A model generated the notes under the pieces. The model was not told where the DNA came from, ran no database searches, and saw only the letters and a program-made list of their open reading frames with translations. DNA of 22,439 nt. Origin: Ruminococcaceae bacterium UBA5579 (GTDB lineage: Bacteria; Bacillota; Clostridia; Oscillospirales; Ruminococcaceae). Shown here piece by piece: positions 1 to 7,290 of this stretch. Each line of letters starts with the position of its first letter. Positions within the stretch are counted from its first letter, which is position 1. The position numbers were made by a program, and so were the translations under genes. Where the stretch lies: NCBI GenBank assembly GCA_002425305.1, contig DILZ01000085.1, positions 31,854-54,292 of the forward strand. Direction: 5' to 3'.

Positions 1-1
1 C

Positions 2-649
2 GACGAGGAGGGGCGGCTCGACCCGAACGACTTCCGTATCGAGGGGATCGATATCGGTGCTGCCTCGCGCTATTACGTCGGTGACAAAGAGGGCTTCGCG
101 GAACTGCTGGAGCTTTACTTTATAGACGGTCAGCGCAAAAAGGAACTGCTCTGCGAGCTTTCCGGTTCGGATATATCCCGCTACTGTGTGGAGGTACACG
201 GACTTAAAAGCGCTTCGGCAAATATCGGAGCGATGAAGGTTTCAAATATGGCACGCGAACACGAGAATGCCGCTTCACAGGGCAATACGGAGTTCATCGC
301 CAAAAACTTCCCGCGCCTGCTGGAGTCCTATGAAACGCTTCTGCTGCAGATCGGACTGTTTCTGGACAGCCGCAATCAGCACGACGCTCAGGATAAGCTC
401 CCGCCCCTGACCGCCCGCGAGCTGAAGGAGCAGACGGATATGGCTCTGCATAAGCTGGAATGTTTTAAATCGCGGGAATGTTTTGATATCGTGGAGGAGC
501 TGCTGCGCCACGAGCTGCCGCAGGACGCGGCGGACAGTCTTTTGGAGATCCACGGGCAGCTGAAGCTGTTTGAGGACGACAACGCGGAAGAGCTGCTGCG
601 AAAATTATTAAACAGACTTGATGAAAAGGAGGATACGGCAAATGATTAA
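2..649 (+). CDS. HPt-domain protein, C-terminal part (5' end outside window)
   Basis: The reading frame is open from the left edge, so only the last 215 residues are visible. The segment around residues 15-95 is a histidine phosphotransfer (HPt) domain: a lead helix beginning with GIDIGAASRYY, then the signature VHGLKSASANIGA. The phospho-accepting His is encoded at 197-199. A second, charged helical segment (about residues 130-215) follows and is not recognised. HPt domains relay phosphate between a hybrid histidine kinase and receiver proteins, and this one probably ends a multidomain hybrid sensor kinase, though the kinase itself is not visible. The stop codon overlaps the start of the next gene by 8 nt, so the receiver downstream is translationally coupled and a likely partner. 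The GTG at 188 is internal to the domain and is not a real start. Confidence 0.85.
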   Translation, partial: DEEGRLDPNDFRIEGIDIGAASRYYVGDKEGFAELLELYFIDGQRKKELLCELSGSDISRYCVEVHGLKSASANIGAMKVSNMAREHENAASQGNTEFIAKNFPRLLESYETLLLQIGLFLDSRNQHDAQDKLPPLTARELKEQTDMALHKLECFKSRECFDIVEELLRHELPQDAADSLLEIHGQLKLFEDDNAEELLRKLLNRLDEKEDTAND

Positions 650-1046
650 CAGAATTCCCGGAAAACGCATTTTGGCGGTAGACGACGCGGCAATTATCCT
701 GCAAAGAATAACGGATATTCTGGGAAAATACTATGAAGTTATCACAGTTAATTCGGGGTCGCGCGCTTTGAGGTATCTGCAGGAGGAAAAACCCGACCTT
801 ATCCTGTTGGACATTCGTATGGCACCCAAAGACGGCTTTGAAACGCTGCGGGAGATCCGCGCCATGGAGGACAGAGCCGACATTCCTGTAATTATGCTGA
901 CAGGCGTGGAGGATAAGCGGTTTGTTATGGAGGGCATCAATTTAGGCATTTGTGATTATGTACTGAAGCCCTTCGCGTCAAACGATCTGTTGGAGCGTAT
1001 CTGGCGTGTCCTGAAGGACAACAGCAATTCCTCACCCAAAGCATAG
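642..1046 (+). CDS. Single-domain response regulator (receiver)
   Basis: This 134-residue protein consists of one receiver domain and no output domain. The acidic pair is D14/D15, the phospho-acceptor is D57 (LLDIRM), the conserved Thr is T87 (MLTG) and the conserved Lys is K109 (LKPF). The ATG at 642 is preferred to the upstream alternative at 618 because AAAGGAGG lies at 625-632, nine bases before it, and the earlier codon has no such site. The gene overlaps the HPt gene by 8 nt and is followed after 19 nt by a CheX-like gene. It probably takes phosphate from the HPt protein and signals by protein-protein contact, as CheY does. Stand-alone receivers of this kind are hard to assign to flagellar, cyclic-nucleotide or other outputs from sequence alone. 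Confidence 0.9.
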   Translation: MINRIPGKRILAVDDAAIILQRITDILGKYYEVITVNSGSRALRYLQEEKPDLILLDIRMAPKDGFETLREIRAMEDRADIPVIMLTGVEDKRFVMEGINLGICDYVLKPFASNDLLERIWRVLKDNSNSSPKA

Positions 1047-1065
1047 GACAGAGGAGTTACGACGT

Positions 1066-1569
1066 ATGGACGCGATCATAAACAAGGAAACGCTTGAACG
1101 GATACTGGATCAGGCTCTTCAGGACGTAACGGAGCAGACAGCGGGCGTGCGCCTGCACCAAGGGGACAAACCTCCCGGGGAAAACCTCTGCACCGTTCAT
1201 ATCACATTTGACAAAGGGTTCGACACCGGTCTTACTCTTTACGCGGACACGAACCTGCTTGTCCGTATGGCTCAAAACTCCTTCCACGAGGAAACGGTGA
1301 CGCAGGAAGATCTGGAGGAATTCAGCAAGGAATATTTTAACGTGCTTTGCGGAAAGATCGCCGGCGCTTTGTATCGGGAAACGCAGGTAGCGGCTCATTT
1401 CAGCCAGCCGACGTTTTATCACGGGCGTTATATTCCGGAGGGACGGGAGGCGCAGTTCGTTCTCACATATTCCGACGAGAACAGCGAGGGAGCGCAGCTT
1501 ATACATCATATTCCCAGCAAAGCCGGTATTGATGAGAACGGTCAGAAAGGAGGCAGCACAAGTGACTAA
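1066..1569 (+). CDS. CheX-like chemotaxis phosphatase-domain protein
   Basis: The protein has 167 residues. The central segment EEFSKEYFNVLCGKIAGAL carries the ExxN pair (E89, N92) followed by Gly, the hallmark of the CheC/CheX/FliY family that dephosphorylates CheY-P. The fold-typical strand-rich half (about residues 40-70, 120-150) also fits CheX. The upstream acidic position of the full family motif is Glu rather than Asp/Ser, so catalytic activity is likely but not certain. The RBS GAGGAG lies before the ATG. The last bases overlap the next gene, a CheY-like receiver, by 8 nt, so kinase relay, receiver and phosphatase are made together, as expected for a signal with fast reset. I did not assign cheX because many such proteins in Clostridia are not part of the flagellar pathway. 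Confidence 0.75.
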   Translation: MDAIINKETLERILDQALQDVTEQTAGVRLHQGDKPPGENLCTVHITFDKGFDTGLTLYADTNLLVRMAQNSFHEETVTQEDLEEFSKEYFNVLCGKIAGALYRETQVAAHFSQPTFYHGRYIPEGREAQFVLTYSDENSEGAQLIHHIPSKAGIDENGQKGGSTSD

Positions 1570-1924
1570 GAGAGTAATGGTGGTTGACGATTCCCGACTC
1601 GTCAAGGTTCAGCTGGAGGACGCTTTGAAGGGAACGGATTACGAAATAGCGGCTCACTGCCGCAGCGGCGAGGACGCAATTGAACAATACGCTTCGATAC
1701 AGCCGGATCTGGTGACGATGGACATTATTATGCAGGGAATGGACGGGCTGGACGCCGCAGAGATCATTCTTAAAAAGAATCCGGAGGCGCGGATAGTAAT
1801 GGTTTCATCTCTGGCATACAACGATACGATCGAAAGAGCGGAAGCCATAGGCGTCAAGGGCTTTGTTGAAAAGCCGTTTCATCAGGAGCAGCTTCTGAAG
1901 ACGTTTGAACAGGCGCTGAAATAG
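1562..1924 (+). CDS. CheY-like receiver protein
   Basis: This is a 120-residue single receiver domain: D9/D10 acidic pair, D54 phospho-acceptor (VTMDIIM), S82/S83 in the Thr/Ser position (MVSS) and K104 (EKPF). The proposed start is the GTG at 1562, because AAAGGAGG at 1546-1553 is correctly spaced from it. The upstream ATG at 1529 has no ribosome binding site and would add a non-domain leader deep inside the CheX-like gene. Motifs and length are typical of CheY from Firmicutes, and the gene directly follows the CheX-like phosphatase, its likely eraser. It is the last gene of the operon and is followed by a hairpin terminator. Whether it binds a flagellar motor or another target cannot be told here. 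Confidence 0.88.
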   Translation: MTKRVMVVDDSRLVKVQLEDALKGTDYEIAAHCRSGEDAIEQYASIQPDLVTMDIIMQGMDGLDAAEIILKKNPEARIVMVSSLAYNDTIERAEAIGVKGFVEKPFHQEQLLKTFEQALK

Positions 1925-1993
1925 AAAAAGCTCGCACATTGATCTCATATTATATTTTCCCGCTGCGGCGGGGAAGTTATGTTTATAAAAACG

Positions 1994-2021
1994 GAGCGGC
2001 AAAAAATGCCGCTCTCTTTTT
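1994..2021. terminator. Bidirectional rho-independent terminator
   Basis: GAGCGGC (1994-2000), a 7-nt A-rich loop and GCCGCTC (2008-2014) are followed by TCTTTTT. On the opposite strand the same stem is followed by CGTTTTT. It sits between the convergent cheY-like gene and the acyl ligase gene and can serve both. Confidence 0.85.
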
Positions 2022-2034
2022 ATGAAATAAAACG

Positions 2035-3564
2035 TCAGATGATATCTCCCTGCACGGTCTGACTGCGCTTTATTTTACGCGATGTCGTTTTTTCAAACTC
2101 TGTTTCTCTCACTCTGATGCGGCGAATAGCCTTTGAGGACGGCAGCGTTTTGTTAAGCTGCTTTACCTTTTCCCTTATCTCCTCGTAAGCCTCCTCTTTG
2201 GTCTTGCCCTTATAAAGCTCCGTTCCGAGGAACAGCTCCAGCGTCAGCGCCTCGTCCTCGGAATACACCATCTGCTCCTGGGCAATCTGCGCCGCTTCCA
2301 CTTTGTTTTCAAGCTCCTCCGGGGAAACGTTTTCGCCGTTTGAAAGGATTATCAGATTTTTCTTTCTGCCCGTAATGAACAAGCGGTTTTCATCGTCCAC
2401 ATAGCCGAGGTCGCCCGTATAGAGCCAACCGTCCCTGAGGGTTTCGGCGGTAGACGCCTCGTCCTTGTAGTAGCCCTGCATAACGGAGGGGCTTTTTACG
2501 GTTATCTCGCCGTCGACTATCTTCACCTCGCAGCCCTTAACGACCGTTCCGACGTCGCCGATGGATTTGCGCGAGAGGTCGCCCGTCGTTATTCTCGGCG
2601 AACACTCCGTCATACCGTAGCCCTGAGCTATTTGCAGACCAAGCTCCTCATACGCCTTGATAAGCTCCGGATTTAGATACGCGCCGCCGCTGTATATCGT
2701 CTTGAGCCGTCCGCCGAACACGCTCTGCGCAAGTGCTTGTATGGGGATATTGGGGTTCGCCTTTGCAGCGCTGCTTATCTGCTTGTATATTGTCGCGACG
2801 ATCATCGGTACAAGCAGTATGATCGTCGGAGAAAACAGCTTTAAGTTCTGCGCGACCTTCATCAGAGAATCATTTACGCAGACCGTTGTGCCGTATCTCA
2901 GCGAAAGCAGGATATCGCAGGTAAAGCAGTAAACGTGGTGAATGGGCAGAACGGTAAGCAGCGCGTCCTCAGTGGTGCTTTCGTTATCACAGCAGAGTAC
3001 GTTATCCATAAAGTTGCCGTGCGAAAGCATAACGCCCTTTGCCTTCCCCGTTGTTCCCGATGTGAACAAGATAGCCGCAAGATCGTCCGCGGCGGGAGCG
3101 GCGGGAGCATCGGCGGAATAGTCTGCTTTAATGTTTCCCATAGAAAAGCTCTCAGAGCTGTCGGAAAGCGAAATATATTCCTTTATGTTCGGGCAGGCAC
3201 TTTTAAAGACAGGCAGCGCCGCCGCAAACCGCTCATCATAGAACAGCACCTCAACGTCGGCTCTCACAAGCAGCTCGCAGATATCCGGCGGCGCGAGCAG
3301 CGCGTCGATAGGCACGGCGGCGTTACCGCCGGAAACCGCGCCGAGATAGCTCACAAGATAGTTGTAGCTTGTGGGACCTATAATTCCCGCGTGAATCTTT
3401 CTGCCGAATTTGCCCTTTATAAACGCGGCTGTTTTAAGCGCGTCCGAATAAAACTCGCCAAACGTCTTTGCGCTTATCTCTTCGCCGTTTTTCTCTTTAA
3501 TGAACACCAGATCGCCGTATTTTTCGCCGGCTGTCTTAACCAAGTCGAACAATGTTTTCATCAT
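2035..3564 (-). CDS. AMP-dependent acyl ligase (acyl-CoA synthetase / adenylation enzyme)
   Basis: This is a 509-residue member of the ANL superfamily: it activates a carboxylate as acyl-AMP and hands it to a thiol. All core motifs are present. They are the phosphate-binding loop FTSGTTGKAKG (167-177), YGMTEC (316-321), YTGD (382-385), the hinge GRKKNLI (399-405) and the C-terminal catalytic Lys K497 in TSRKIKR. Length and the LPIHHVY segment resemble long-chain acyl-CoA/acyl-ACP ligases more than amino-acid adenylation domains. An acyl carrier protein gene lies 53 nt upstream, so the likely acceptor is that carrier's phosphopantetheine rather than free CoA; this is inference. It starts at the first of two tandem ATGs with GAGG upstream. 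It is the last gene of the operon with hydrolase, condensation protein and carrier. The acyl substrate is unknown. Confidence 0.9.
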   Translation of the reverse strand: MMKTLFDLVKTAGEKYGDLVFIKEKNGEEISAKTFGEFYSDALKTAAFIKGKFGRKIHAGIIGPTSYNYLVSYLGAVSGGNAAVPIDALLAPPDICELLVRADVEVLFYDERFAAALPVFKSACPNIKEYISLSDSSESFSMGNIKADYSADAPAAPAADDLAAILFTSGTTGKAKGVMLSHGNFMDNVLCCDNESTTEDALLTVLPIHHVYCFTCDILLSLRYGTTVCVNDSLMKVAQNLKLFSPTIILLVPMIVATIYKQISSAAKANPNIPIQALAQSVFGGRLKTIYSGGAYLNPELIKAYEELGLQIAQGYGMTECSPRITTGDLSRKSIGDVGTVVKGCEVKIVDGEITVKSPSVMQGYYKDEASTAETLRDGWLYTGDLGYVDDENRLFITGRKKNLIILSNGENVSPEELENKVEAAQIAQEQMVYSEDEALTLELFLGTELYKGKTKEEAYEEIREKVKQLNKTLPSSKAIRRIRVRETEFEKTTSRKIKRSQTVQGDII

Positions 3565-3617
3565 AATATCCTCGCTGCAATCGGAACGTCTGTTCCTATC
3601 TTTTGTGTGAATATAAT

Positions 3618-3845
3618 TTAGCCTTGAAGCTTCTCGATATATTTTATCGCGTCCCCAACGGTCGCAAGCTCCAAAAGGTCGTTCTCGTTAACGTGAACGC
3701 CGAACTTCTCCTCGGCTTCCCCGAGAAAGCTCATAAAATCAAAAGAGTTGAAGCCCAGATCGTCAACGAACTTTGATTCCGGCGTTATCGCGTCGCGCTC
3801 GACCTCCACATAATTGCAAATCAATTCCTTAAGTTCTTCCAGCAT
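3618..3845 (-). CDS. Acyl/peptidyl carrier protein
   Basis: This 75-residue carrier protein has the phosphopantetheine attachment motif DDLGFNSFDFM, with S34 as the modified Ser. Flanking acidic helices (LEELKELICNYVEVE and FLGEAEEKFGVHV) match ACP/PCP architecture. A strong AGGAGG lies just before the ATG. It is not the housekeeping ACP: no fatty-acid synthesis genes are nearby, and it sits between a condensation-domain gene and an acyl ligase gene on the same strand. Its most likely role is to carry the acyl group loaded by the ligase and present it to the condensation protein. A 4'-phosphopantetheinyl transferase is not encoded in the window and would have to come from elsewhere. Confidence 0.93.
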   Translation of the reverse strand: MLEELKELICNYVEVERDAITPESKFVDDLGFNSFDFMSFLGEAEEKFGVHVNENDLLELATVGDAIKYIEKLQG

Positions 3846-3904
3846 ATTATCCTCCTATTCTCGTTTACACGGTTTCCGCTGCGAACAAAATTGCGGAAGC
3901 CGCG

Positions 3905-5314
3905 TCAGATCATCTCCAGGATCTGACCGACGGTCCTCTCCTTATCCTCTATACCTCTGAACAGTATGCGGCAAAGGTAATAGTACAGAAATTCCATTTC
4001 CTTTTCACTCACAACGTCCTTTCTGTATTCAAAGCTGAAGTTCAGACCGTTGTCCTCGGGGCGGTGCATTACCGTGAGATAAAGCGGCTGAGCCGCAACG
4101 CCGTTTGAATACCAGAATGTCTTGTAATCGATATCGGGCATATCGGAATCCCTAGATCGCAGCGTCAGCGGCTGATAAGTCAGCGAAATGCTTTCATAGC
4201 TAGCGCCCGGAGCGAATTTCCGATACTTAGCGCGCTTCATAGTAAGCTCTATCGGGTCGTAATTCGCGTGACGGAATATCTGATTCTGCTTCGCCTGTAT
4301 CAGTCTTATTCCCTCGACAAAGCTCGTTTCCGGCTCTATTATCGTGCGCAGCGGGAAGAAGTGTATCCTCGTGCCGCCGCTGTGCTTTTCGAGGAGCGTT
4401 CCGCGCCGCGCTATGCAGGTCTTTACGGAAACGTCCTTTTCGTCGTTGTTGAACTTTGAAAGCACTGTGCGAAGCCCCATCAGCAGCAATCCCGCCATAG
4501 TCACCCTGTTCTCCTCGCAGAACTTCATCAGCCTTGCGGACGGCTCTTCCTCCAGGTGGTACACCGATATCGACGCTTCCATACTTTTCGAGATGACCAC
4601 CGCGCTTCGGAGATCCGGGTTGCCGCTTTCACGGCGCTGCGTGATAAGCCGCCCGGGTCCTGTGAAATCGGTGTAGATAGGCTCGTCGGCTTCTATCTCC
4701 GCTTTCCAGTACTCCTCGTCCGCAATGTGCGCGGGGTTGTCTTTCTTTTCATATTCAAGATCCTTTTTCAGCGCCTCTATATACGGCTTCATTGGCTTTG
4801 GCGCGGGATATTCGTAAAGCTTGGAGCAATACAGTTCCAGCACCCGCTTATTAAACTCTATAATAGAGCTTGAATCCATCGTCATATGATCGACCTTGAG
4901 ATAAATACCGTTATAGCCGCCCGGATATTTTATCATCACGACCCTGTTCATCGCGGAATTAAAGCGCTCTAACGGCTTCTCCGTCCATCTGCACATCTCC
5001 GCGTGAGCGTCCTCCTCTTTCCAATCGGAGAAATCGAAAAAGCCTATCTCGTGCTCGTCAAACGGAACGATGTACTGATACGGCGTGCCGTCCTCGTCCT
5101 CAATAAAACGAAGCCTCATCGTATCAAAGCCCGCGATGGTTTCTCTTATGCTGTCCTTCAGCACACCGAAATCCACATCGTTATTGATATACAAGCCCGT
5201 GCCGATGTTCAGCACCTGCGGTTTGGAGAACTTTATCGTGTAAAAATGCAGCCTTTGCGCGGCAGTAAGCGGATAACACTGCATTACTGTGCCGTTTATG
5301 TTAAATTCCTTCAT
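3905..5314 (-). CDS. Stand-alone condensation-domain protein (NRPS C-domain / acyltransferase fold)
   Basis: This 469-residue protein has the two-lobed chloramphenicol-acetyltransferase-like fold of NRPS condensation domains. It starts with a C1-like segment (YPLTAAQRLHFY, residues 14-25). The active-site motif HHxxxDG appears as DHMTMDS (142-148), so the second His (H143) and the Asp (D147) remain while the first His and the Gly are changed. Later segments (YESISLTYQPLTLRS and the C-terminal third) fit the family's second lobe. There is no fused adenylation or carrier domain. It overlaps the hydrolase stop codon by 4 nt (ATGA) and is followed after 59 nt by the carrier gene, so it probably transfers the carrier-bound acyl group onto an amine or alcohol. 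PapA-like ester-forming acyltransferase activity is an alternative. Confidence 0.8.
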   Translation of the reverse strand: MKEFNINGTVMQCYPLTAAQRLHFYTIKFSKPQVLNIGTGLYINNDVDFGVLKDSIRETIAGFDTMRLRFIEDEDGTPYQYIVPFDEHEIGFFDFSDWKEEDAHAEMCRWTEKPLERFNSAMNRVVMIKYPGGYNGIYLKVDHMTMDSSSIIEFNKRVLELYCSKLYEYPAPKPMKPYIEALKKDLEYEKKDNPAHIADEEYWKAEIEADEPIYTDFTGPGRLITQRRESGNPDLRSAVVISKSMEASISVYHLEEEPSARLMKFCEENRVTMAGLLLMGLRTVLSKFNNDEKDVSVKTCIARRGTLLEKHSGGTRIHFFPLRTIIEPETSFVEGIRLIQAKQNQIFRHANYDPIELTMKRAKYRKFAPGASYESISLTYQPLTLRSRDSDMPDIDYKTFWYSNGVAAQPLYLTVMHRPEDNGLNFSFEYRKDVVSEKEMEFLYYYLCRILFRGIEDKERTVGQILEMI

Positions 5315-6282
5315 ATTTCCTCCGAATATACTCCCAAATGTTCGTTCAAGAACTCCGTCACGGTTTCCTTATAAAGCTCTTCGTTTTCATAAAGCGACGC
5401 CGCGTGTCCCGCGTTTTCAATAATCAGCAGCTTTTTCGGACTTGTACACGCGTTATAGTTATCGACCGACATTCGAGGCGGCACAAACATATCCTCGTCG
5501 CCGTGAATGAACAAGATCGGACACGCGCCCGCTTCCATAGCATCAAAAGTGGAATAATCCGCAAAGCCGTAACCCGCCTTCTTTTTGCAAATACGCTCGT
5601 TTATGTCCATAACGGGGTGCGGCGGAAGGTGATAATCCCTTTTCAGAATGTGCTTGAAGATGTCATACGGCGATGTGAACGCGCAGTCGGCAATTATCGC
5701 CTTAACGTTTTCCGGAAAGCCCTCCGTGCCGCTTGCCATAAGCACGGTTGCGCCACCCATAGAAACGCCGTAAAGCACCACGTCCGAATCCTCGCCGAAG
5801 CGAGCCAATGCGTATTCTACCCACTTTATACAGTCAAATCTGTCAAGTATGCCGAAGCCGATGTATCTGCCCTCGCTTTTTCCGTGTGACCGCTGGTCGA
5901 CTATCAAAGCGTTATATCCGCGCTCCATAAAATACTCCGCCATCGTCGGACAGTCGTTCATACCCTGACTCGTGTAGCCGTGGAACAGTATCGCCGTCCG
6001 CTTTGAGGCGGGGCTTGCCGTGAAAAGCTCTCCGTGCAGAGTAAGAAGGTCGCGGGATTCTATTGTGACGTGCTCGGACGGACGCCGGAGCAGCTTATCC
6101 TTTTCGCGGTGGATTATTTTGATGTACTCCTCCCACTTTTTTGCGTCCGCCATTTCGCTCACGTCCACTCTGAGCTCGTCTTGACGCGGAATCACGCGGT
6201 TAAACAGGGTACGCGCCCCGAGATAGCTTGCGGCTGCTCCCGTAGCAAGCAGACCTGCGGCGGCCGCGATAACAAAATTCAT
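5311..6282 (-). CDS. Membrane-anchored alpha/beta hydrolase
   Basis: The protein has 323 residues. An N-terminal hydrophobic segment (residues 2-23, FVIAAAAGLLATGAAASYLG) is a likely membrane anchor or uncleaved signal. The alpha/beta hydrolase core follows: oxyanion-type HGYTS (101-105), DQRSHGKS (129-136), nucleophile elbow GVSMGG with S174, acid D264 in HGDEDMFVP, and H293 in ENAGHA. It resembles bacterial peptidase S9/BAAT-like and monoacylglycerol-lipase-like hydrolases. The ATG at 6282 is chosen because AAGGAG (6291-6298) is 8 nt away; the GTG at 6291 overlaps that site. It is the first gene of the operon and is coupled by ATGA overlap to the condensation gene, so it may act as thioesterase, editing enzyme or product-processing hydrolase of the pathway. 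The substrate is unknown. Confidence 0.88.
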   Translation of the reverse strand: MNFVIAAAAGLLATGAAASYLGARTLFNRVIPRQDELRVDVSEMADAKKWEEYIKIIHREKDKLLRRPSEHVTIESRDLLTLHGELFTASPASKRTAILFHGYTSQGMNDCPTMAEYFMERGYNALIVDQRSHGKSEGRYIGFGILDRFDCIKWVEYALARFGEDSDVVLYGVSMGGATVLMASGTEGFPENVKAIIADCAFTSPYDIFKHILKRDYHLPPHPVMDINERICKKKAGYGFADYSTFDAMEAGACPILFIHGDEDMFVPPRMSVDNYNACTSPKKLLIIENAGHAASLYENEELYKETVTEFLNEHLGVYSEEI

Positions 6283-6440
6283 AAAAGTCACTCCTTTTCC
6301 GACTATCAGTCAATCGCATTGACGGCAGATGGCTTCTCCAACGCGATCCGAAAGAGCCGTCCGGCAAGGCAGTTTTAACAGTCAAAACGCGCTTGAGAAC
6401 CAATGGGGTAAATCGAACACCGCTCAATGTTTCTAATCAT

Positions 6441-6469
6441 ATACTATCACATTTTCGACCGCCAGTCAA
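6441..6469 (-). promoter_or_regulatory. Sigma-A promoter of the hydrolase/condensation/carrier/ligase operon
   Basis: On the minus strand, TTGACT (6464-6469), a 17-bp spacer and TAGTAT (6441-6446). The leader to the hydrolase ATG is about 155 nt. It diverges from the tetR promoter, with the two -35 boxes 19 bp apart. Confidence 0.75.
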
Positions 6470-6470
6470 G

Positions 6471-6504
6471 TATTTTTTAAAAAATATATTGAATTTTTTT
6501 CAAT
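6471..6504. promoter_or_regulatory. Candidate TetR operator palindromes
   Basis: TATTTTTTAAAAAATA (6471-6486) is a perfect 16-bp palindrome between the two divergent -35 boxes. ATTGAA/TTCAAT (6488-6493 and 6499-6504, 5-bp gap) overlaps the tetR -35. Either could let one regulator dimer close both promoters. AT-rich palindromes can arise by chance, so this is a positional inference. Confidence 0.5.
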
Positions 6505-6517
6505 TTTGTGATACAAT
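6489..6517 (+). promoter_or_regulatory. Sigma-A promoter of tetR
   Basis: TTGAAT (6489-6494), 17-bp spacer, TACAAT (6512-6517). The leader is about 60 nt and ends in AAAAGGAG before the tetR ATG. Confidence 0.75.
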
Positions 6518-6583
6518 ACAAAAAGAAAGGTCAAAAATCGGTCTTGCCCGTTAAAATTACCGAGCAGAAAAAGGAGCGATAAA

Positions 6584-7207
6584 ATGAAGCAGGACAAGCG
6601 AAAACAGATATTCGACGCTTTGGAAGAGCTGATGTCCAATGTTCCGTTTAAGGAAATATCAGTCGATCTGATAGCGCAGAAGGCAAACATCGGCAAGGGC
6701 AGCATCTATTATTATTTTGAGAGCAAGGACGAGATCTTGGAAAGTCTTATCGAGCGCAGCTACCGCAGAGCTATCCGCGAATATCTCGACAATATACAGC
6801 ACGAGCAGACTGCGCTCGGGCGCATAAAGCAGCTGTTCAAAAGCGTCATTAAAAAGGATTTTGACGACAGCCGCAAAAACCTCATTATAACGCTGCACCT
6901 GAACGACGACGTCGTTCTGCACAACAAACTGAAAGCTTTTGCCGTGCAGGAGCTTTCACCGATACTGACAGTACTGCTGGAGCAAGGCATTCAGGACGGC
7001 TCGATCGAAATGGATTATCCCCGGGAGAGCGCCGAAATAATCGTTTCCGTGCTTACGGTGTTCCTGGACAACACGTCCTCGCCGCAGGATATCAGCTCTA
7101 TAAAAAAGAAGCTGAAGATATTCGCCAACGTACTCGAAACCTGCCTTAAAACGCAAAAGGGCAGCTTCGACTTTCTGTTTGACACCATAGACGAAGCATA
7201 CGCGTGA
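6584..7207 (+). CDS. TetR/AcrR-family transcriptional regulator
   Basis: This 207-residue protein has an N-terminal TetR DNA-binding domain (residues 1-47). The HTH is in VDLIAQKANIGKGSIYYYF, followed by SKDEILESL, a very typical TetR signature. The all-helical remainder (about 55-205) is the ligand-binding and dimerisation domain, which is too variable to predict an effector. AAAAGGAG lies 8 nt before the ATG. The gene is divergent from the acyl ligase/condensation operon, and palindromes lie between the promoters. By family habit it is expected to repress itself and that operon, perhaps with an acyl-CoA or the pathway product as inducer. It is followed by a strong hairpin. Confidence 0.92.
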   Translation: MKQDKRKQIFDALEELMSNVPFKEISVDLIAQKANIGKGSIYYYFESKDEILESLIERSYRRAIREYLDNIQHEQTALGRIKQLFKSVIKKDFDDSRKNLIITLHLNDDVVLHNKLKAFAVQELSPILTVLLEQGIQDGSIEMDYPRESAEIIVSVLTVFLDNTSSPQDISSIKKKLKIFANVLETCLKTQKGSFDFLFDTIDEAYA

Positions 7208-7241
7208 AGACAGGGAACTTTGACACAGATTCACAAAAAAA

Positions 7242-7279
7242 GTCCGAGGGAGGAACGTTTCCTCTCCCGGACAGTTTTT
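7242..7279. terminator. Hairpin terminator between convergent tetR and fapA-like genes
   Basis: GTCCG plus GGGAGGAA pairs with TTTCCTC plus CCGGAC with one small bulge, followed by GTTTTTA on the + strand. On the minus strand it is followed by a T-run from the A7 at 7235-7241, so it probably works both ways. Confidence 0.8.
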
Positions 7280-7290
7280 ATTCAATCGGC

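Noticed and set aside
2935..3621. Long + strand open frame of 228 codons opposite the acyl ligase gene
   Set aside because: It is antisense to an unambiguous ligase with all motifs, has no RBS and no recognisable domain.
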